A stretch of DNA of 32,811 bases. It comes from Lachnospiraceae bacterium (lineage in GTDB: Bacteria > Bacillota > Clostridia > Lachnospirales > Lachnospiraceae). This document shows positions 1 through 8,054 of the stretch, piece by piece. The translations under genes and the position numbers were made by a program. The stretch covers positions 1 through 32,811 of the forward strand of contig JAFZOW010000055.1 of the NCBI GenBank assembly GCA_017552715.1, in the 5' to 3' direction. Every line of letters begins with the position of its first letter. Position 1 is the first letter of the stretch. The notes below the pieces were generated by a model that was given only the letters and a program-made list of their open reading frames with translations, was not told the DNA's origin and searched no databases.

Positions 1-230
1 AGACCACCCAGTGCTTTGACCACTTCATCCCCGGGACGAACATGCAGATGATAGGTATTGGAAAGCTCTACCTGTGTGCCTATAGCCTCCAGATCCTCGG
101 TGGACACGGCGCCCTTAATGGCTCCCACGGTACCGACATTCATAAAAACGGGGGTCTGGATCGTGCCATGCACCGTCTCCATCACCGCCCGTTTCGCCCG
201 GCCCTCTGTTTTCAATACTCGATAAGTCAT
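1..230 (-). CDS. tgt: tRNA-guanine (queuine) transglycosylase, N-terminal part
   Basis: This is the first 76 or so residues of a minus-strand gene cut off by the window edge. The protein starts MTYRVLKTEGRAKR and continues with TPVFMNVGTVGAIKG and ELSNTYHLHVRPG, which match the start of bacterial Tgt. The family swaps guanine for preQ1 (or queuine) at position 34 of GUN-anticodon tRNAs. The catalytic Asp and zinc site lie beyond the window. The ATG is preceded by GAAGGAG and lies 2 bases after the stop of the peptidase gene, so the two are probably co-transcribed. Identity is firm; completeness cannot be judged. Confidence 0.9.
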   Translation of the reverse strand, partial: MTYRVLKTEGRAKRAVMETVHGTIQTPVFMNVGTVGAIKGAVSTEDLEAIGTQVELSNTYHLHVRPGDEVVKALGG

Positions 231-232
231 TT

Positions 233-1306
233 TTAACGCTCCTTCAGAAGCTCCGTAAATTCCTCCAGTGTCAGTTCATGCTCCGTTATATAACATGCAG
301 CATCCACTCCCACATAACGGAAATGCCAGGGTTCATATTCTATACCCGTGATATCCTCCCGGCCGGCAGGATAACGCAGTATAAAACCGTATTCCGCACA
401 GTGCTTTGCAAGCCATATACCCGCTTCGCTCTCACCAAAACCGAAGTTCAGCTTTCCGTACTGGTCCGAAACAATGTCAAAGGCTATGCCGATCTCATGT
501 TCACTGCAGCCGGGTATGGTCACGGCCTGGGAGGCCTTACGGTAGGCATCCGCATAGCTCATCCCTTCAGCCATAAAATTATCGATCTTCTTATTAAAGC
601 CCAGGATCTGCGTATGCGAGGAACGGTAGGGCGAGCATACATACAGGGTGATGCCGTCACGTCTCGCTCCTGAAAGCATGGTTCGAAGGCTGTCCAGCAC
701 TCTTGCATCACAGGTAAAGTTACCGGTGATCACATCCAGTTCAAATTCATAATCCTCGGGAATGGGATGCTGCTTGTTCACAAGCACCAGCTTCCAGTCG
801 GAAAGGTCAAAGCTGGCAAGCAGCTCTTCCTCGGAACGGAAGCTGCTCTTTTCCTCGCTTACATCTTCATAGCCCTCCAGCAGCTCATCCGCCCCTACAA
901 GGGTATCGTTACTGACGGAAGGGATCTCTCTTTCAGCATTATTCTCCGAAGGACTCTTTTCCGCGCTTCCGCTGTTCTTTTTCGTATCCCGCGTACCTTC
1001 ATAGCTTACGATATAGGTTCCGGCTTTCTGCTCTTCCGGCACCCTCTCTTCCGCGGGAAGCACCTCATCTCCAGCCAACGCCGCCTCATCAGTCGCAGGA
1101 ACGGAAAAACTGGCACAGAGCAGAAAGATCAGTGCCGTAGCAGATAATACGGAAAGTCTGGGCAGCCGCCTCAGCACAGCCTTCCCCGTATGATAAAAGG
1201 CAAGCACAACAAAAATACAGGCCAGAACGGGGTATTTCAACCCCGGATGCCTGCGGCTCACCGATACAAGTCTGTCCACGATACGCTCGTGAAGCTTCTG
1301 TTTCAT
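233..1306 (-). CDS. Membrane-anchored M15 / VanY-type D-Ala-D-Ala carboxypeptidase
   Basis: The protein has 357 residues. The N-terminus has two hydrophobic stretches (about 24-42 and 49-70), followed by an acidic, Ser-rich, low-complexity linker (about 72-165) and a C-terminal peptidase domain. The zinc-site motif SEHEIGIAFD (His270, Asp277) and EPWHFRYVG (His328) are the hallmarks of the M15B/VanY family, whose members trim the terminal D-Ala of peptidoglycan stem peptides outside the membrane. SPYRSSHTQ at about residue 224 is also typical. Nothing nearby suggests vancomycin resistance (no vanH, vanA or vanX), so a housekeeping wall-remodelling role is more likely. The ATG follows GGAG at 11 bases. 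tgt starts 2 bases after its stop. Confidence 0.85.
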   Translation of the reverse strand: MKQKLHERIVDRLVSVSRRHPGLKYPVLACIFVVLAFYHTGKAVLRRLPRLSVLSATALIFLLCASFSVPATDEAALAGDEVLPAEERVPEEQKAGTYIVSYEGTRDTKKNSGSAEKSPSENNAEREIPSVSNDTLVGADELLEGYEDVSEEKSSFRSEEELLASFDLSDWKLVLVNKQHPIPEDYEFELDVITGNFTCDARVLDSLRTMLSGARRDGITLYVCSPYRSSHTQILGFNKKIDNFMAEGMSYADAYRKASQAVTIPGCSEHEIGIAFDIVSDQYGKLNFGFGESEAGIWLAKHCAEYGFILRYPAGREDITGIEYEPWHFRYVGVDAACYITEHELTLEEFTELLKER

Positions 1307-1365
1307 CGCAAGTAAGACTCCAAACCAAACATAACAGACTTATGTAACCCAACCCAGCTTTTTAA

Positions 1366-1394
1366 CTATACAACATATACTCCCGCTTGTATAG
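1366..1394. promoter_or_regulatory. 8-bp inverted repeat upstream of the peptidase gene
   Basis: CTATACAA (1366-1373) and TTGTATAG (1387-1394) form a perfect inverted repeat with a 13-base spacer, in the 95-base gap between the lactonase stop and the peptidase start. There is no U-run after it on the minus strand, so it is a poor terminator. It could be an operator or part of a promoter. I found no convincing -35/-10 pair in this gap. Confidence 0.3.
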
Positions 1395-1401
1395 TATTTT
1401 T

Positions 1402-2451
1402 TTAATCGAGTCGATGGAATACGATACAGTTGGGCTGCTGTATCTTGATCTCCTTCGTATTCATGACCAGTGTCTTCTTTTCTGTATCCACAGCAAAGAA
1501 GGTCATGGTATTGTTTTCGTGATTCAGGCTCACAAGATGACGGTTGTCCGGGAAAAGTGCCGCATCCTTGGGATAATCGCCGCTGATGGGCAGACAGAAG
1601 ATCTTGCTCAGTGTACCGTTATCCTGATTGATATTATAGAGTATCACGCTGTTATCTCCCGCATTGGAGCAGAGCAGATACTTGAAATCCTCGGAAAGGT
1701 TCAAAGCCGATGCCGCCGAATCCCCCGCATGATAATCATTCAGTGTGGAGATACTCTGGATCTTCTCGAATTCGGGATTATCGTTTTCCTCATAATAACG
1801 GTACACATCCACGCATTTACTGGTCTCGTGAACGATATAGATGAACTCGCCGTTCTTGGAGATCTTCACATGTCTCGGCCCGGAATACTGTTCGGAGTGG
1901 ATGATATCCACCATCTTCAGGGTACCGTGGTTATGATCCACCTGATATACCTTGGTATGGTCCAGCCCCAGATCAGCAGCCAGAAGATATTTATTGTCCC
2001 GGGTCATCTTTACGCAGTTTACATGAGGGCGGAAGTTCTTATCCACCACACTTCCTATGCCTTTGTGGTAAACCTCGTCGGTGATCTCGCCGATCTGCCC
2101 GTCCTCAGCCAGACGCAGCACCGTGATCTTCCCATCGTGATAGCCGGCCACAAAAAGGAAACGGTCCGCATAATCCGTGGAAAGATAGCAGCCGCGCATG
2201 CCGTTGATATTGGCCGCCGTTATGGTCTCCAGGGTACCGTCCTCCCGGATGCGATAGCCCTCCACACCGTAGTCCGTGATGGAATACAGGACCTTCCGGC
2301 CATGGGTAATGGTCATATAAGAGGAGTTGGAGATCTCTACCTGGTCCTTCTCGTGAAAGATCCCGTTCTCCACATCCACATCATAGATCCTGATCCCTAC
2401 CTTACTGCCCTGGGTGTAACAGGATACATAAGCCACATATCTTCCCGCCAT
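1402..2451 (-). CDS. pgl: Lactonase family seven-bladed beta-propeller protein (6-phosphogluconolactonase type)
   Basis: The 349-residue protein has repeated blades with phrases such as GVEGYRIREDGTLETI, PRHVKISKNGEFIYIVHE and DAALFPDNRHLVSLNHE. These are typical of the YbhE/lactonase family (usual length about 340-380). Characterised members hydrolyse 6-phosphogluconolactone in the oxidative pentose phosphate pathway, but the family also covers other lactones, so the substrate is inferred. The start MAGRYVAYVS is preceded by GAGAGGTAAGG. The gene begins 5 bases after the citrate synthase stop, which suggests one transcript. No signal peptide is seen, so it should be cytoplasmic. Confidence 0.8.
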   Translation of the reverse strand: MAGRYVAYVSCYTQGSKVGIRIYDVDVENGIFHEKDQVEISNSSYMTITHGRKVLYSITDYGVEGYRIREDGTLETITAANINGMRGCYLSTDYADRFLFVAGYHDGKITVLRLAEDGQIGEITDEVYHKGIGSVVDKNFRPHVNCVKMTRDNKYLLAADLGLDHTKVYQVDHNHGTLKMVDIIHSEQYSGPRHVKISKNGEFIYIVHETSKCVDVYRYYEENDNPEFEKIQSISTLNDYHAGDSAASALNLSEDFKYLLCSNAGDNSVILYNINQDNGTLSKIFCLPISGDYPKDAALFPDNRHLVSLNHENNTMTFFAVDTEKKTLVMNTKEIKIQQPNCIVFHRLD

Positions 2452-2456
2452 AATCC

Positions 2457-3842
2457 TTACCTCTCTTCCAGGGGACGATAGTCCCGGTGTACGCCCACGT
2501 ATTTATAAGCCGGGCGGATGATCTTGCCCTTGTTCACCAGTTCCTCCAGGCGATGGGCACTCCAGCCCGAGATCCTGGCAATGGCAAATATGGGCGTGAA
2601 CAGTTCCTCCGGTATGCCCAGCATGCTGTATAGGAAACCGCTGTAGAAATCCACATTGGCACATACGGGCTTGAATACCCTGCGGCTTCTTGTGATCAGC
2701 TCCGCCGAGATACGTTCCACGGAATCATAAAGCTTATAATCTTCCGTAAGGCCCTTCTCTTCCGCCAGCTTCTTTACACAGTCCTTGAGTATCACTTTTC
2801 TGGGATCGGACAGGGTATAGATGGCATGCCCCATGCCGTAGATGAGTCCGCTGTGATCAAAGGCTTCTTTATTCAGCACCTTCTGCAGATAGCCCGTTAC
2901 AGCGCCTTCGCTGCGGTCATCTCCCAGCTGCTTTTTCATATCCCGGAACATCATCTGCACCTTCAGGTTTGCACCGCCGTGCTTAGGGCCCTTAAGGGAC
3001 GCCACAGCAGCTGCGATAGCGGAGTAGGTATCCGTTCCGGAGCTGGTGACCACATGGGTAGTGAAGGTGGAATTGTTACCGCCGCCGTGCTCGGCATGGA
3101 GCACCAGGGCCGTATCCAGCACCTCTGCTTCCAGGGAGCTAAACTTTCCGTCCGGCCGCAGCATATACAGGATGTTTTCCGCTGTGGAATATTCCTTCTT
3201 CGGAGTTTTGATCAGCAGGTTCTCGCTTAAGCCGAAATGTCTGTATCCGTAATAACCGTATACCGAGATCAGAGGGGTCTTGCCGATCATCTGAAGGCAC
3301 TGGCGCAGTACGTTGGGAACGCTGGTGTCCTCGGGATTGGCATCAAAAGAATAAAGACTTAAGATCGCCTTCTGCAGCGAGTTCATGATATTGCCGCTGG
3401 GGGTATGCAGTATCACATCCCGGACAAAATCTCCGGAAAGCTCCTGCAGATCCGTGAGTATGGCCTTAAAGCTTTCGAACTGCTTGGCATTGGGCAGGGA
3501 TCCGAAGAGCAGCAGATAGGTGATCTCTTCGAAGGCATAGCGCTTTCCCGCGTTACCGGCGATCAGCTCCTGCACATTGATGCCCTGGTAGTAAAGTTCG
3601 CCCTCCGCAGGCATCTTTACACCGTCCACCACCTTGCTGCCGTTCACGTCCGAGATCTCGGTAAGGCCCGTAAGTACACCTTTTCCGTTTGAATCACGCA
3701 GGCCGCGCTTTACATCGTATTCCGTGTAAAGACTCTGATCGATCTCACCGCTGATCATACAGTAATTGACCAGCTCGTTAAAGAGCTCGTTCCGATCCTC
3801 GCTCAGCTCCATCATTGAATTCTGATACATGGCTTTGTTCAT
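2457..3842 (-). CDS. gltA: Citrate (or 2-methylcitrate) synthase
   Basis: The protein has 461 residues and family motifs in the expected order: LHAEHGGGNNSTFTTHV, then SLKGPKHGGAN (substrate-binding His), GMGHAIYTLSDPR (catalytic His) and NVDFYSGFLY (catalytic Asp). Citrate synthase condenses oxaloacetate and acetyl-CoA. In anaerobic Clostridia it normally feeds 2-oxoglutarate and glutamate synthesis through a partial TCA branch. Neighbouring genes do not include aconitase or isocitrate dehydrogenase, so the metabolic link here is only inferred. An N-terminal extension of roughly 60 residues precedes the core. AAGGAAG lies about 10 bases before the ATG. The leader upstream carries three tandem hairpins. 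Confidence 0.9.
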   Translation of the reverse strand: MNKAMYQNSMMELSEDRNELFNELVNYCMISGEIDQSLYTEYDVKRGLRDSNGKGVLTGLTEISDVNGSKVVDGVKMPAEGELYYQGINVQELIAGNAGKRYAFEEITYLLLFGSLPNAKQFESFKAILTDLQELSGDFVRDVILHTPSGNIMNSLQKAILSLYSFDANPEDTSVPNVLRQCLQMIGKTPLISVYGYYGYRHFGLSENLLIKTPKKEYSTAENILYMLRPDGKFSSLEAEVLDTALVLHAEHGGGNNSTFTTHVVTSSGTDTYSAIAAAVASLKGPKHGGANLKVQMMFRDMKKQLGDDRSEGAVTGYLQKVLNKEAFDHSGLIYGMGHAIYTLSDPRKVILKDCVKKLAEEKGLTEDYKLYDSVERISAELITRSRRVFKPVCANVDFYSGFLYSMLGIPEELFTPIFAIARISGWSAHRLEELVNKGKIIRPAYKYVGVHRDYRPLEER

Positions 3843-3868
3843 ATCAATCCGCTTCCTTAAGCATTTTA

Positions 3869-4003
3869 TATCTATTCAGAACCGCCTTGCGATTCTGAAT
3901 AGATACGCGATTTGTCCATGCAAAATAGGCTTCGCCAATAGACAAATCGCTGTAAAACTCAGGATTCGCAAGCTCACCTTCGCGGTATTCCGAATCGTTA
4001 CAG
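3869..4003. repeat. Three tandem hairpins between trpS and the citrate synthase gene
   Basis: Three inverted repeats fill most of the 155-base gap. Hairpin A pairs 3869-3881 with 3893-3905 (13 bp perfect, 11-base loop). Hairpin B pairs 3907-3916 with 3941-3950 (10 bp perfect, 24-base loop containing GGCTTCGCC). Hairpin C pairs 3950-3955 with 3998-4003 and 3963-3968 with 3991-3996; it includes the trpS stop codon. None is followed by a U-run on the minus strand. They could be leader RNA structure, processing sites or a cluster of extragenic palindromic repeats. The pairing is direct reading; the role is unknown. Confidence 0.7.
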
Positions 4004-5089
4004 CATCTTCTTCCAATCGCCTATCACGCTGCGATCCTTGAAATAATCTATGCGCATGGCGCTGCGAACCCGCTCAAGCGTAGCATTGGTCTTTTCCTGC
4101 GCTCTTTGGGTCCCTTCCAGGATGATGTCATAAACCGTATCGATGTCCGCTTCCCATTTTGCGCGCTCCGCACGTATGGGCTCCAGATTCTTTTCAAGCA
4201 CGTTGATCAGGAACTTCTTGCAGGTGCCGTCTCCAAGGCCGCCCCGCATATAATGCTCCTTCATCTCGTCCAGGTTCCTGTAATCCGGCAAAAACTGCGC
4301 AAAATCCTCGGTGACGGACAGGGCATCCAGATAGGTGAACACCACATTCCCTTCGATATGACCGGGATCCTCGATCTTCAAGTGCTGGGGATCGGTATAC
4401 ATATGCCCGTTCACCTGCTTCTTCACGGTCTTGGCGTCATCTGAAAGATAGATGCAGTTACCCAGGGATTTGCTCATCTTTGCCTTGCCGTCCACCCCGG
4501 GCAGACGCCGCTGCATCTCATTCTCCGGGATCATGGCCTTGGGCAGTACCAGAGTCTCACCGTAGATGCGGTTGAACTTTTCCACGATCTCCCTGCACTG
4601 CTCCAGCATGGGCAGCTGGTCTTCGCCCACCGGCACTACCGTGGCATCAAAGGCCGTGATATCCGCTGCCTGGGACACGGGATAGCAGAAGAAACCTGCG
4701 GGCAGTCCCTCGTCCGCAAAGCCCCGAAGTGCGATCTCTGCCTTTACGGTAGGGTTACGGGAAAGCCTGGCCGTTGTAACCATGTTAAGATAATAGAAAG
4801 TAAGGGCATGCAGGGCCGGAAGCGCACTCTGTACGCAGATGGTGGTCTTTTTCGGGTCCAGCCCTACGGAAAGATAATCCAGTACCACATTGATTATGTT
4901 CTTGCGGATCTTGTCGGGATTGTCAGCATTGTCCGTAAGAGCCTGATCATCGGCGATCAGGATGTAGATCTCGTCATATTCTCCGGAATTCTGAAGCTCC
5001 ACACGGCGCTTTAAGGATCCCACATAATGACCCAGATGCAGCCGTCCCGTAGGCCGGTCACCGGTCAGTATGATCTTTTTCTCAGCCAT
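3998..5089 (-). CDS. trpS: Tryptophanyl-tRNA synthetase
   Basis: The 363-residue class I synthetase charges tRNA-Trp. The HIGH-type signature is HLGH (residues 18-21, within [14 protein letters not shown]) and the KMSKS loop is intact (204-208). [17 protein letters not shown] is also typical of TrpRS. The ATG is preceded by GAGGAGG inside the end of the DUF5662 gene and lies 2 bases after that gene's stop, so translation is probably coupled. No T-box leader can fit upstream because the two genes almost touch, so tRNA-sensing control here is unlikely unless it acts before the DUF5662 gene. Confidence 0.95.
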   Translation of the reverse strand: MAEKKIILTGDRPTGRLHLGHYVGSLKRRVELQNSGEYDEIYILIADDQALTDNADNPDKIRKNIINVVLDYLSVGLDPKKTTICVQSALPALHALTFYYLNMVTTARLSRNPTVKAEIALRGFADEGLPAGFFCYPVSQAADITAFDATVVPVGEDQLPMLEQCREIVEKFNRIYGETLVLPKAMIPENEMQRRLPGVDGKAKMSKSLGNCIYLSDDAKTVKKQVNGHMYTDPQHLKIEDPGHIEGNVVFTYLDALSVTEDFAQFLPDYRNLDEMKEHYMRGGLGDGTCKKFLINVLEKNLEPIRAERAKWEADIDTVYDIILEGTQRAQEKTNATLERVRSAMRIDYFKDRSVIGDWKKML

Positions 5090-5091
5090 CG

Positions 5092-5748
5092 TTAATCCTC
5101 CTCACTGATGCAGCAGCAGTCTTCGTTCAGTACCGGGATGCAGCCGCCCCTTTTCTTCTTTATCAGTAATTTATTCCGTATAAACTCAAAGGTATAAGCC
5201 TCGCCGCGTTTTGCGTTCATCTTAAGCAAAAGCTCCAGCAGCTTCTTTGTACGGGGATGCAGGAATTCAGAAATATCCCCGTTTTTATAATATTCCCAGG
5301 CCGAAGCATCGGTATAATCCTTCCCCTTATATACCTTGGAAGCCGCCAGCCGGTCCATGAACATCTCTACCACATAATTAACGGGCATACGGCAGGGAAC
5401 GATCTTTGCCTTGTCACCCTTTCCGCTGTCCCCAAGATAGTCCAGCCAGTACTCGAAATGATGGCGGTTGCGGCCTTTATGATGAAGCCAGGCATCGGAA
5501 TAGCCCTTATCTTCCCGCTCTGCCACATTAGGGCTTCGCCAGCCCTGATAATATTTAATCCCCATGCCGAATTCCGTAGGAGAATACTTGGAAAGGTCGT
5601 GGGTCAGGCCCTGCCAGTACAGACCGACGGCAAAGCATTCCTGCCGTACGATACGGCGGTGCCTTGTAATGGTCTTATAATGCTCCAGAGCATTTTTCAG
5701 CCTTTTTATAAAGTCCGTATTGATCTCTATATTCACATCTATTTCCAT
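5092..5748 (-). CDS. DUF5662 family protein
   Basis: The 218-residue cytoplasmic protein is rich in His and aromatic residues. [18 protein letters not shown] (about 50-67) and [16 protein letters not shown] (about 89-104) resemble the DUF5662 family found across Firmicutes. The HDLSK motif and the later His cluster recall an HD-like metal site, but no activity is established. The gene sits directly before trpS. No Shine-Dalgarno sequence is visible before the ATG, and the best -10 element lies only about 10 bases upstream, so the transcript may be leaderless or nearly so. The C-terminus carries a short Cys-containing tail ([18 protein letters not shown]). Confidence 0.75.
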   Translation of the reverse strand: MEIDVNIEINTDFIKRLKNALEHYKTITRHRRIVRQECFAVGLYWQGLTHDLSKYSPTEFGMGIKYYQGWRSPNVAEREDKGYSDAWLHHKGRNRHHFEYWLDYLGDSGKGDKAKIVPCRMPVNYVVEMFMDRLAASKVYKGKDYTDASAWEYYKNGDISEFLHPRTKKLLELLLKMNAKRGEAYTFEFIRNKLLIKKKRGGCIPVLNEDCCCISEED

Positions 5749-5757
5749 AACTATAGT

Positions 5758-5785
5758 ATTTTATCACAATTTATCCGTTTGTAAA
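5758..5785 (-). promoter_or_regulatory. Predicted promoter for the DUF5662-trpS genes
   Basis: On the minus strand, TTTACA (5780-5785) and TAAAAT (5758-5763) are separated by 16 bases. The predicted transcription start falls within a few bases of the ATG at 5748. Confidence 0.4.
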
Positions 5786-5820
5786 ATATAGTTTTTTATG
5801 CTTGACATATTTTATCCGTT
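5770..5820. repeat. Direct repeat TTTATCCGTT in a divergent promoter region
   Basis: TTTATCCGTT occurs at 5770-5779 and again at 5811-5820, in the same orientation and 41 bases apart (about four helical turns). One copy lies in the predicted DUF5662 promoter spacer and the other in the predicted helicase promoter spacer. A shared regulator site is possible, but chance cannot be excluded in such AT-rich sequence. Confidence 0.35.
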
Positions 5821-5830
5821 ATAATATCAT
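5802..5830 (+). promoter_or_regulatory. Predicted sigma-A promoter for the helicase gene
   Basis: TTGACA (5802-5807) is followed after 17 bases by TATCAT (5825-5830). A perfect TATAAT (5820-5825) overlaps but would leave only a 12-base spacer. The predicted leader to the ATG at 5909 is about 70 bases. Confidence 0.55.
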
Positions 5831-5908
5831 AGGCACAATCTGAGAAGGCATAAACTTTTGATTACCGGTCGTAACAGGGACGCTCCGGTACAGAGAAGGA
5901 GTTATGCC

Positions 5909-7741
5909 ATGAATACGAATTCCGTATCTCTCAATCCTGCCCAGGAAAAAGCGATCCGACACGGAAAGGGTCCCATGATGGTCCTGGCGGGTCCCGGTTC
6001 GGGAAAAACCTTCGTCATAACAAGAAGACTGCTTCATATGACCGGCGATCTTGCCATCCCGGCGGAACATATCCTGGTCATCACCTTCACCAAAGCGGCA
6101 GCGGAGGAAATGCGCAGGCGCTACACAGGCTTAAGCGGCGGCGGCCCCTGTGACATACGTTTCGGCACCTTTCATTCCGTCTTCTTCGAGATCGTAAAGG
6201 AGGCGCTGCATTACCGTGCAAGTGACATACTCACGGACGCACAGAGAAAACACTATGCAAAGGAGGTACTTTCGGAATTCCCGGAGCTGAAAGATGACGA
6301 GGCCGGTATCGAAGATCTGCTCTCTCTCATCTCCCGTTTTAAGAATGACGGCCGCTCTCCGGAAAGTTACAAAGCCGAATCGGGTCTGCTCTCCAGAGAA
6401 GATTTCATCCGCCTTTATCGCTCCTATCACGAGCTGCTGGATGAGGAGCATAAACTGGATTTTGACGACATGGTACTGAAATGCCACCGGCTCTTCATAA
6501 AGGAGCCTTTACTGCTCTCCCGCTGGCAGGACCGTTTCCGCTATATCCTGATCGACGAATTCCAGGATATCAATCCCATGCAGTATGCTGTGGTGAAGCT
6601 CCTGGCCGAGCCCCGCCGCAACCTTTTTATCGTCGGAGATGATGACCAGTCCATCTACGGCTTTCGCAGTGCGGATCCCGGCATAATGCTGGGCTTTCCC
6701 AAAGACTATCCGGAGCTGGAGCAGGTAAGCCTTTCGGTCAACTACCGCTCCTGCCCGCCCATTGTGGAAGCATCCCAGCGGCTTGTATCCCATAATACCG
6801 AACGTTACAAAAAGAAACTGAAAGCCGAACGCAGCGGCGATGCGGCTGTACATATCCAAAGCTGTGCGGACCGTTCCTCCGAAGCTTTGGCGATCTGTAC
6901 CCTGCTGAAGGAAGCCAGAAGGTACATGGGCTGGCGGGATATGGCCCTGCTCTTTCGGACACATGCCGGAGCCTCCTTTTATTCCCAGGCTCTTAGCAAA
7001 GCCGCTATCCCATTTTACCTGCGGGATAAGATCGTCAGCGTATACCGTACTCCCATAGGCATGGATATGCTGGCCATCATGGCCTATGCCCACGGGGAAC
7101 AGAGCCGGAAGAATCTTCTGCGTTTCATTAACAAACCCTCACGGAGTATACGCCGAGGCTGGCTGGATCAGGAAAGCATGCCTCTGTCAGACCTTCTATC
7201 CCGTCCGGGTCTGCCCCCAGATACCGCCTCCGCCATCCGGCGCCTTAAGGAGCAGCTTGATTACCTGGGCAGCCTGCCTGTATTTGCAGCTCTTATGTAT
7301 ATACGAAAAAGCATGGGGTATGAACGCTGGCTGAAAGAAGATACGGAAAGAAGCGGAAGGGATATGCAGGATGCTCTGGATACCCTCGCCGCTGTATGCG
7401 AAGCCGCAAGGGAATATGAGGATCATGAGGACTGGCTGGCAAGTGTTGCCGCCTACGAAAAAAAGATGTCCGAAAGCAAAGGTGCGGAAAACGAAGATGC
7501 GGTGCAATTGCTGACCATGCACGCCTCCAAAGGCCTGGAATACCGCCTGGTGATCCTGCCGGATGTGAACGAAGGCAATATCCCCCGGGCCCGCTCAAAA
7601 GGACCGGCTGAGCTTGCGGAAGAACGCCGACTCTTTTATGTGGCCATGACCCGCGCAAAAGACAGGCTCTTCATCTTCTGCAGGAAGAAAAACCCTAAAG
7701 AGCGTACACAGCCCAGCCGTTTTATAAAGGAACTCAGCTGA
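5909..7741 (+). CDS. UvrD/PcrA/Rep-type superfamily 1 DNA helicase
   Basis: The protein has 610 residues. All SF1A motifs are present: Walker A AGPGSGKT (27-34), motif Ia VITFTKAAAEEMRRR, motif II DEFQD (216-220), motif III GDDDQSIYGFRSAD (from 243), NYRS, then LLTMHASKGLEYRLVILP and EERRLFYVAMTRAKDRLFIF near the C-terminus. Such enzymes unwind DNA 3'-5' in repair and in clearing replication blocks. It is about 100 residues shorter than typical PcrA and lacks its C-terminal tail. I chose the ATG at 5909 because AGGAG lies 7 bases before it; a longer frame opens at 5858 without such a site. It ends 2 bases from the convergent DUF1292 gene. Confidence 0.92.
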   Translation: MNTNSVSLNPAQEKAIRHGKGPMMVLAGPGSGKTFVITRRLLHMTGDLAIPAEHILVITFTKAAAEEMRRRYTGLSGGGPCDIRFGTFHSVFFEIVKEALHYRASDILTDAQRKHYAKEVLSEFPELKDDEAGIEDLLSLISRFKNDGRSPESYKAESGLLSREDFIRLYRSYHELLDEEHKLDFDDMVLKCHRLFIKEPLLLSRWQDRFRYILIDEFQDINPMQYAVVKLLAEPRRNLFIVGDDDQSIYGFRSADPGIMLGFPKDYPELEQVSLSVNYRSCPPIVEASQRLVSHNTERYKKKLKAERSGDAAVHIQSCADRSSEALAICTLLKEARRYMGWRDMALLFRTHAGASFYSQALSKAAIPFYLRDKIVSVYRTPIGMDMLAIMAYAHGEQSRKNLLRFINKPSRSIRRGWLDQESMPLSDLLSRPGLPPDTASAIRRLKEQLDYLGSLPVFAALMYIRKSMGYERWLKEDTERSGRDMQDALDTLAAVCEAAREYEDHEDWLASVAAYEKKMSESKGAENEDAVQLLTMHASKGLEYRLVILPDVNEGNIPRARSKGPAELAEERRLFYVAMTRAKDRLFIFCRKKNPKERTQPSRFIKELS

Positions 7742-7743
7742 GC

Positions 7744-8040
7744 TTACAGAAGCTCGTCAAACTCCTGAGAATCCAGAAGCTCGTCGAAGGCATCGGAAGC
7801 CCGCTCGTATTCTTCCTCATCTTCGATATAATGAAGGCTGGGATTACCTTCTTCGTCTTCTTCATGACCGTAGATCCATACTTCGCCGTCTTCATTCTCC
7901 CCGTTCTCATCCAGGGGCAGCAGTGCGATGTAGTCTCTGCCGTCACACTCAAAGATCGCAACGATGGAGCAGTCTACCGTTCCGTCATCCAGCTCCAACT
8001 GCACATACATTTCGTCATCATCTTCATTCTTCTTTCCCAT
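7744..8040 (-). CDS. DUF1292 domain protein (YrzB-like)
   Basis: This is a small, very acidic 98-residue protein. ELDDGTVDCSIVAIFECDGRDYIALLPLDE, read in two blocks, followed by EVWIYGHEEDEEGNPSLHYIEDE, matches the DUF1292 family common in Firmicutes, whose function is unknown. The acidic C-terminus (DELLDSQEFDELL) is also typical. AGGGAGG precedes the ATG. It is the last gene of the minus-strand run and starts 14 bases after the HD-GYP-like gene. No terminator separates it from the oppositely directed helicase gene. Confidence 0.85.
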   Translation of the reverse strand: MGKKNEDDDEMYVQLELDDGTVDCSIVAIFECDGRDYIALLPLDENGENEDGEVWIYGHEEDEEGNPSLHYIEDEEEYERASDAFDELLDSQEFDELL

Positions 8041-8054
8041 GATATCCTCCCTTT

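Noticed and set aside
233-1306. A vancomycin-resistance vanY gene
   Set aside because: The peptidase belongs to the same broad family, but no vanR, vanS, vanH, vanA or vanX gene accompanies it, so housekeeping wall remodelling is the safer reading.
1387-2481. A 364-codon plus-strand open frame opposite the lactonase gene
   Set aside because: The antisense frame has no recognisable motif, while the minus-strand product matches the lactonase family along its length.
5749-5857. A T-box leader for trpS
   Set aside because: trpS begins 2 bases after the DUF5662 stop, and the region before DUF5662 has no room for a leader and shows no T-box sequence.
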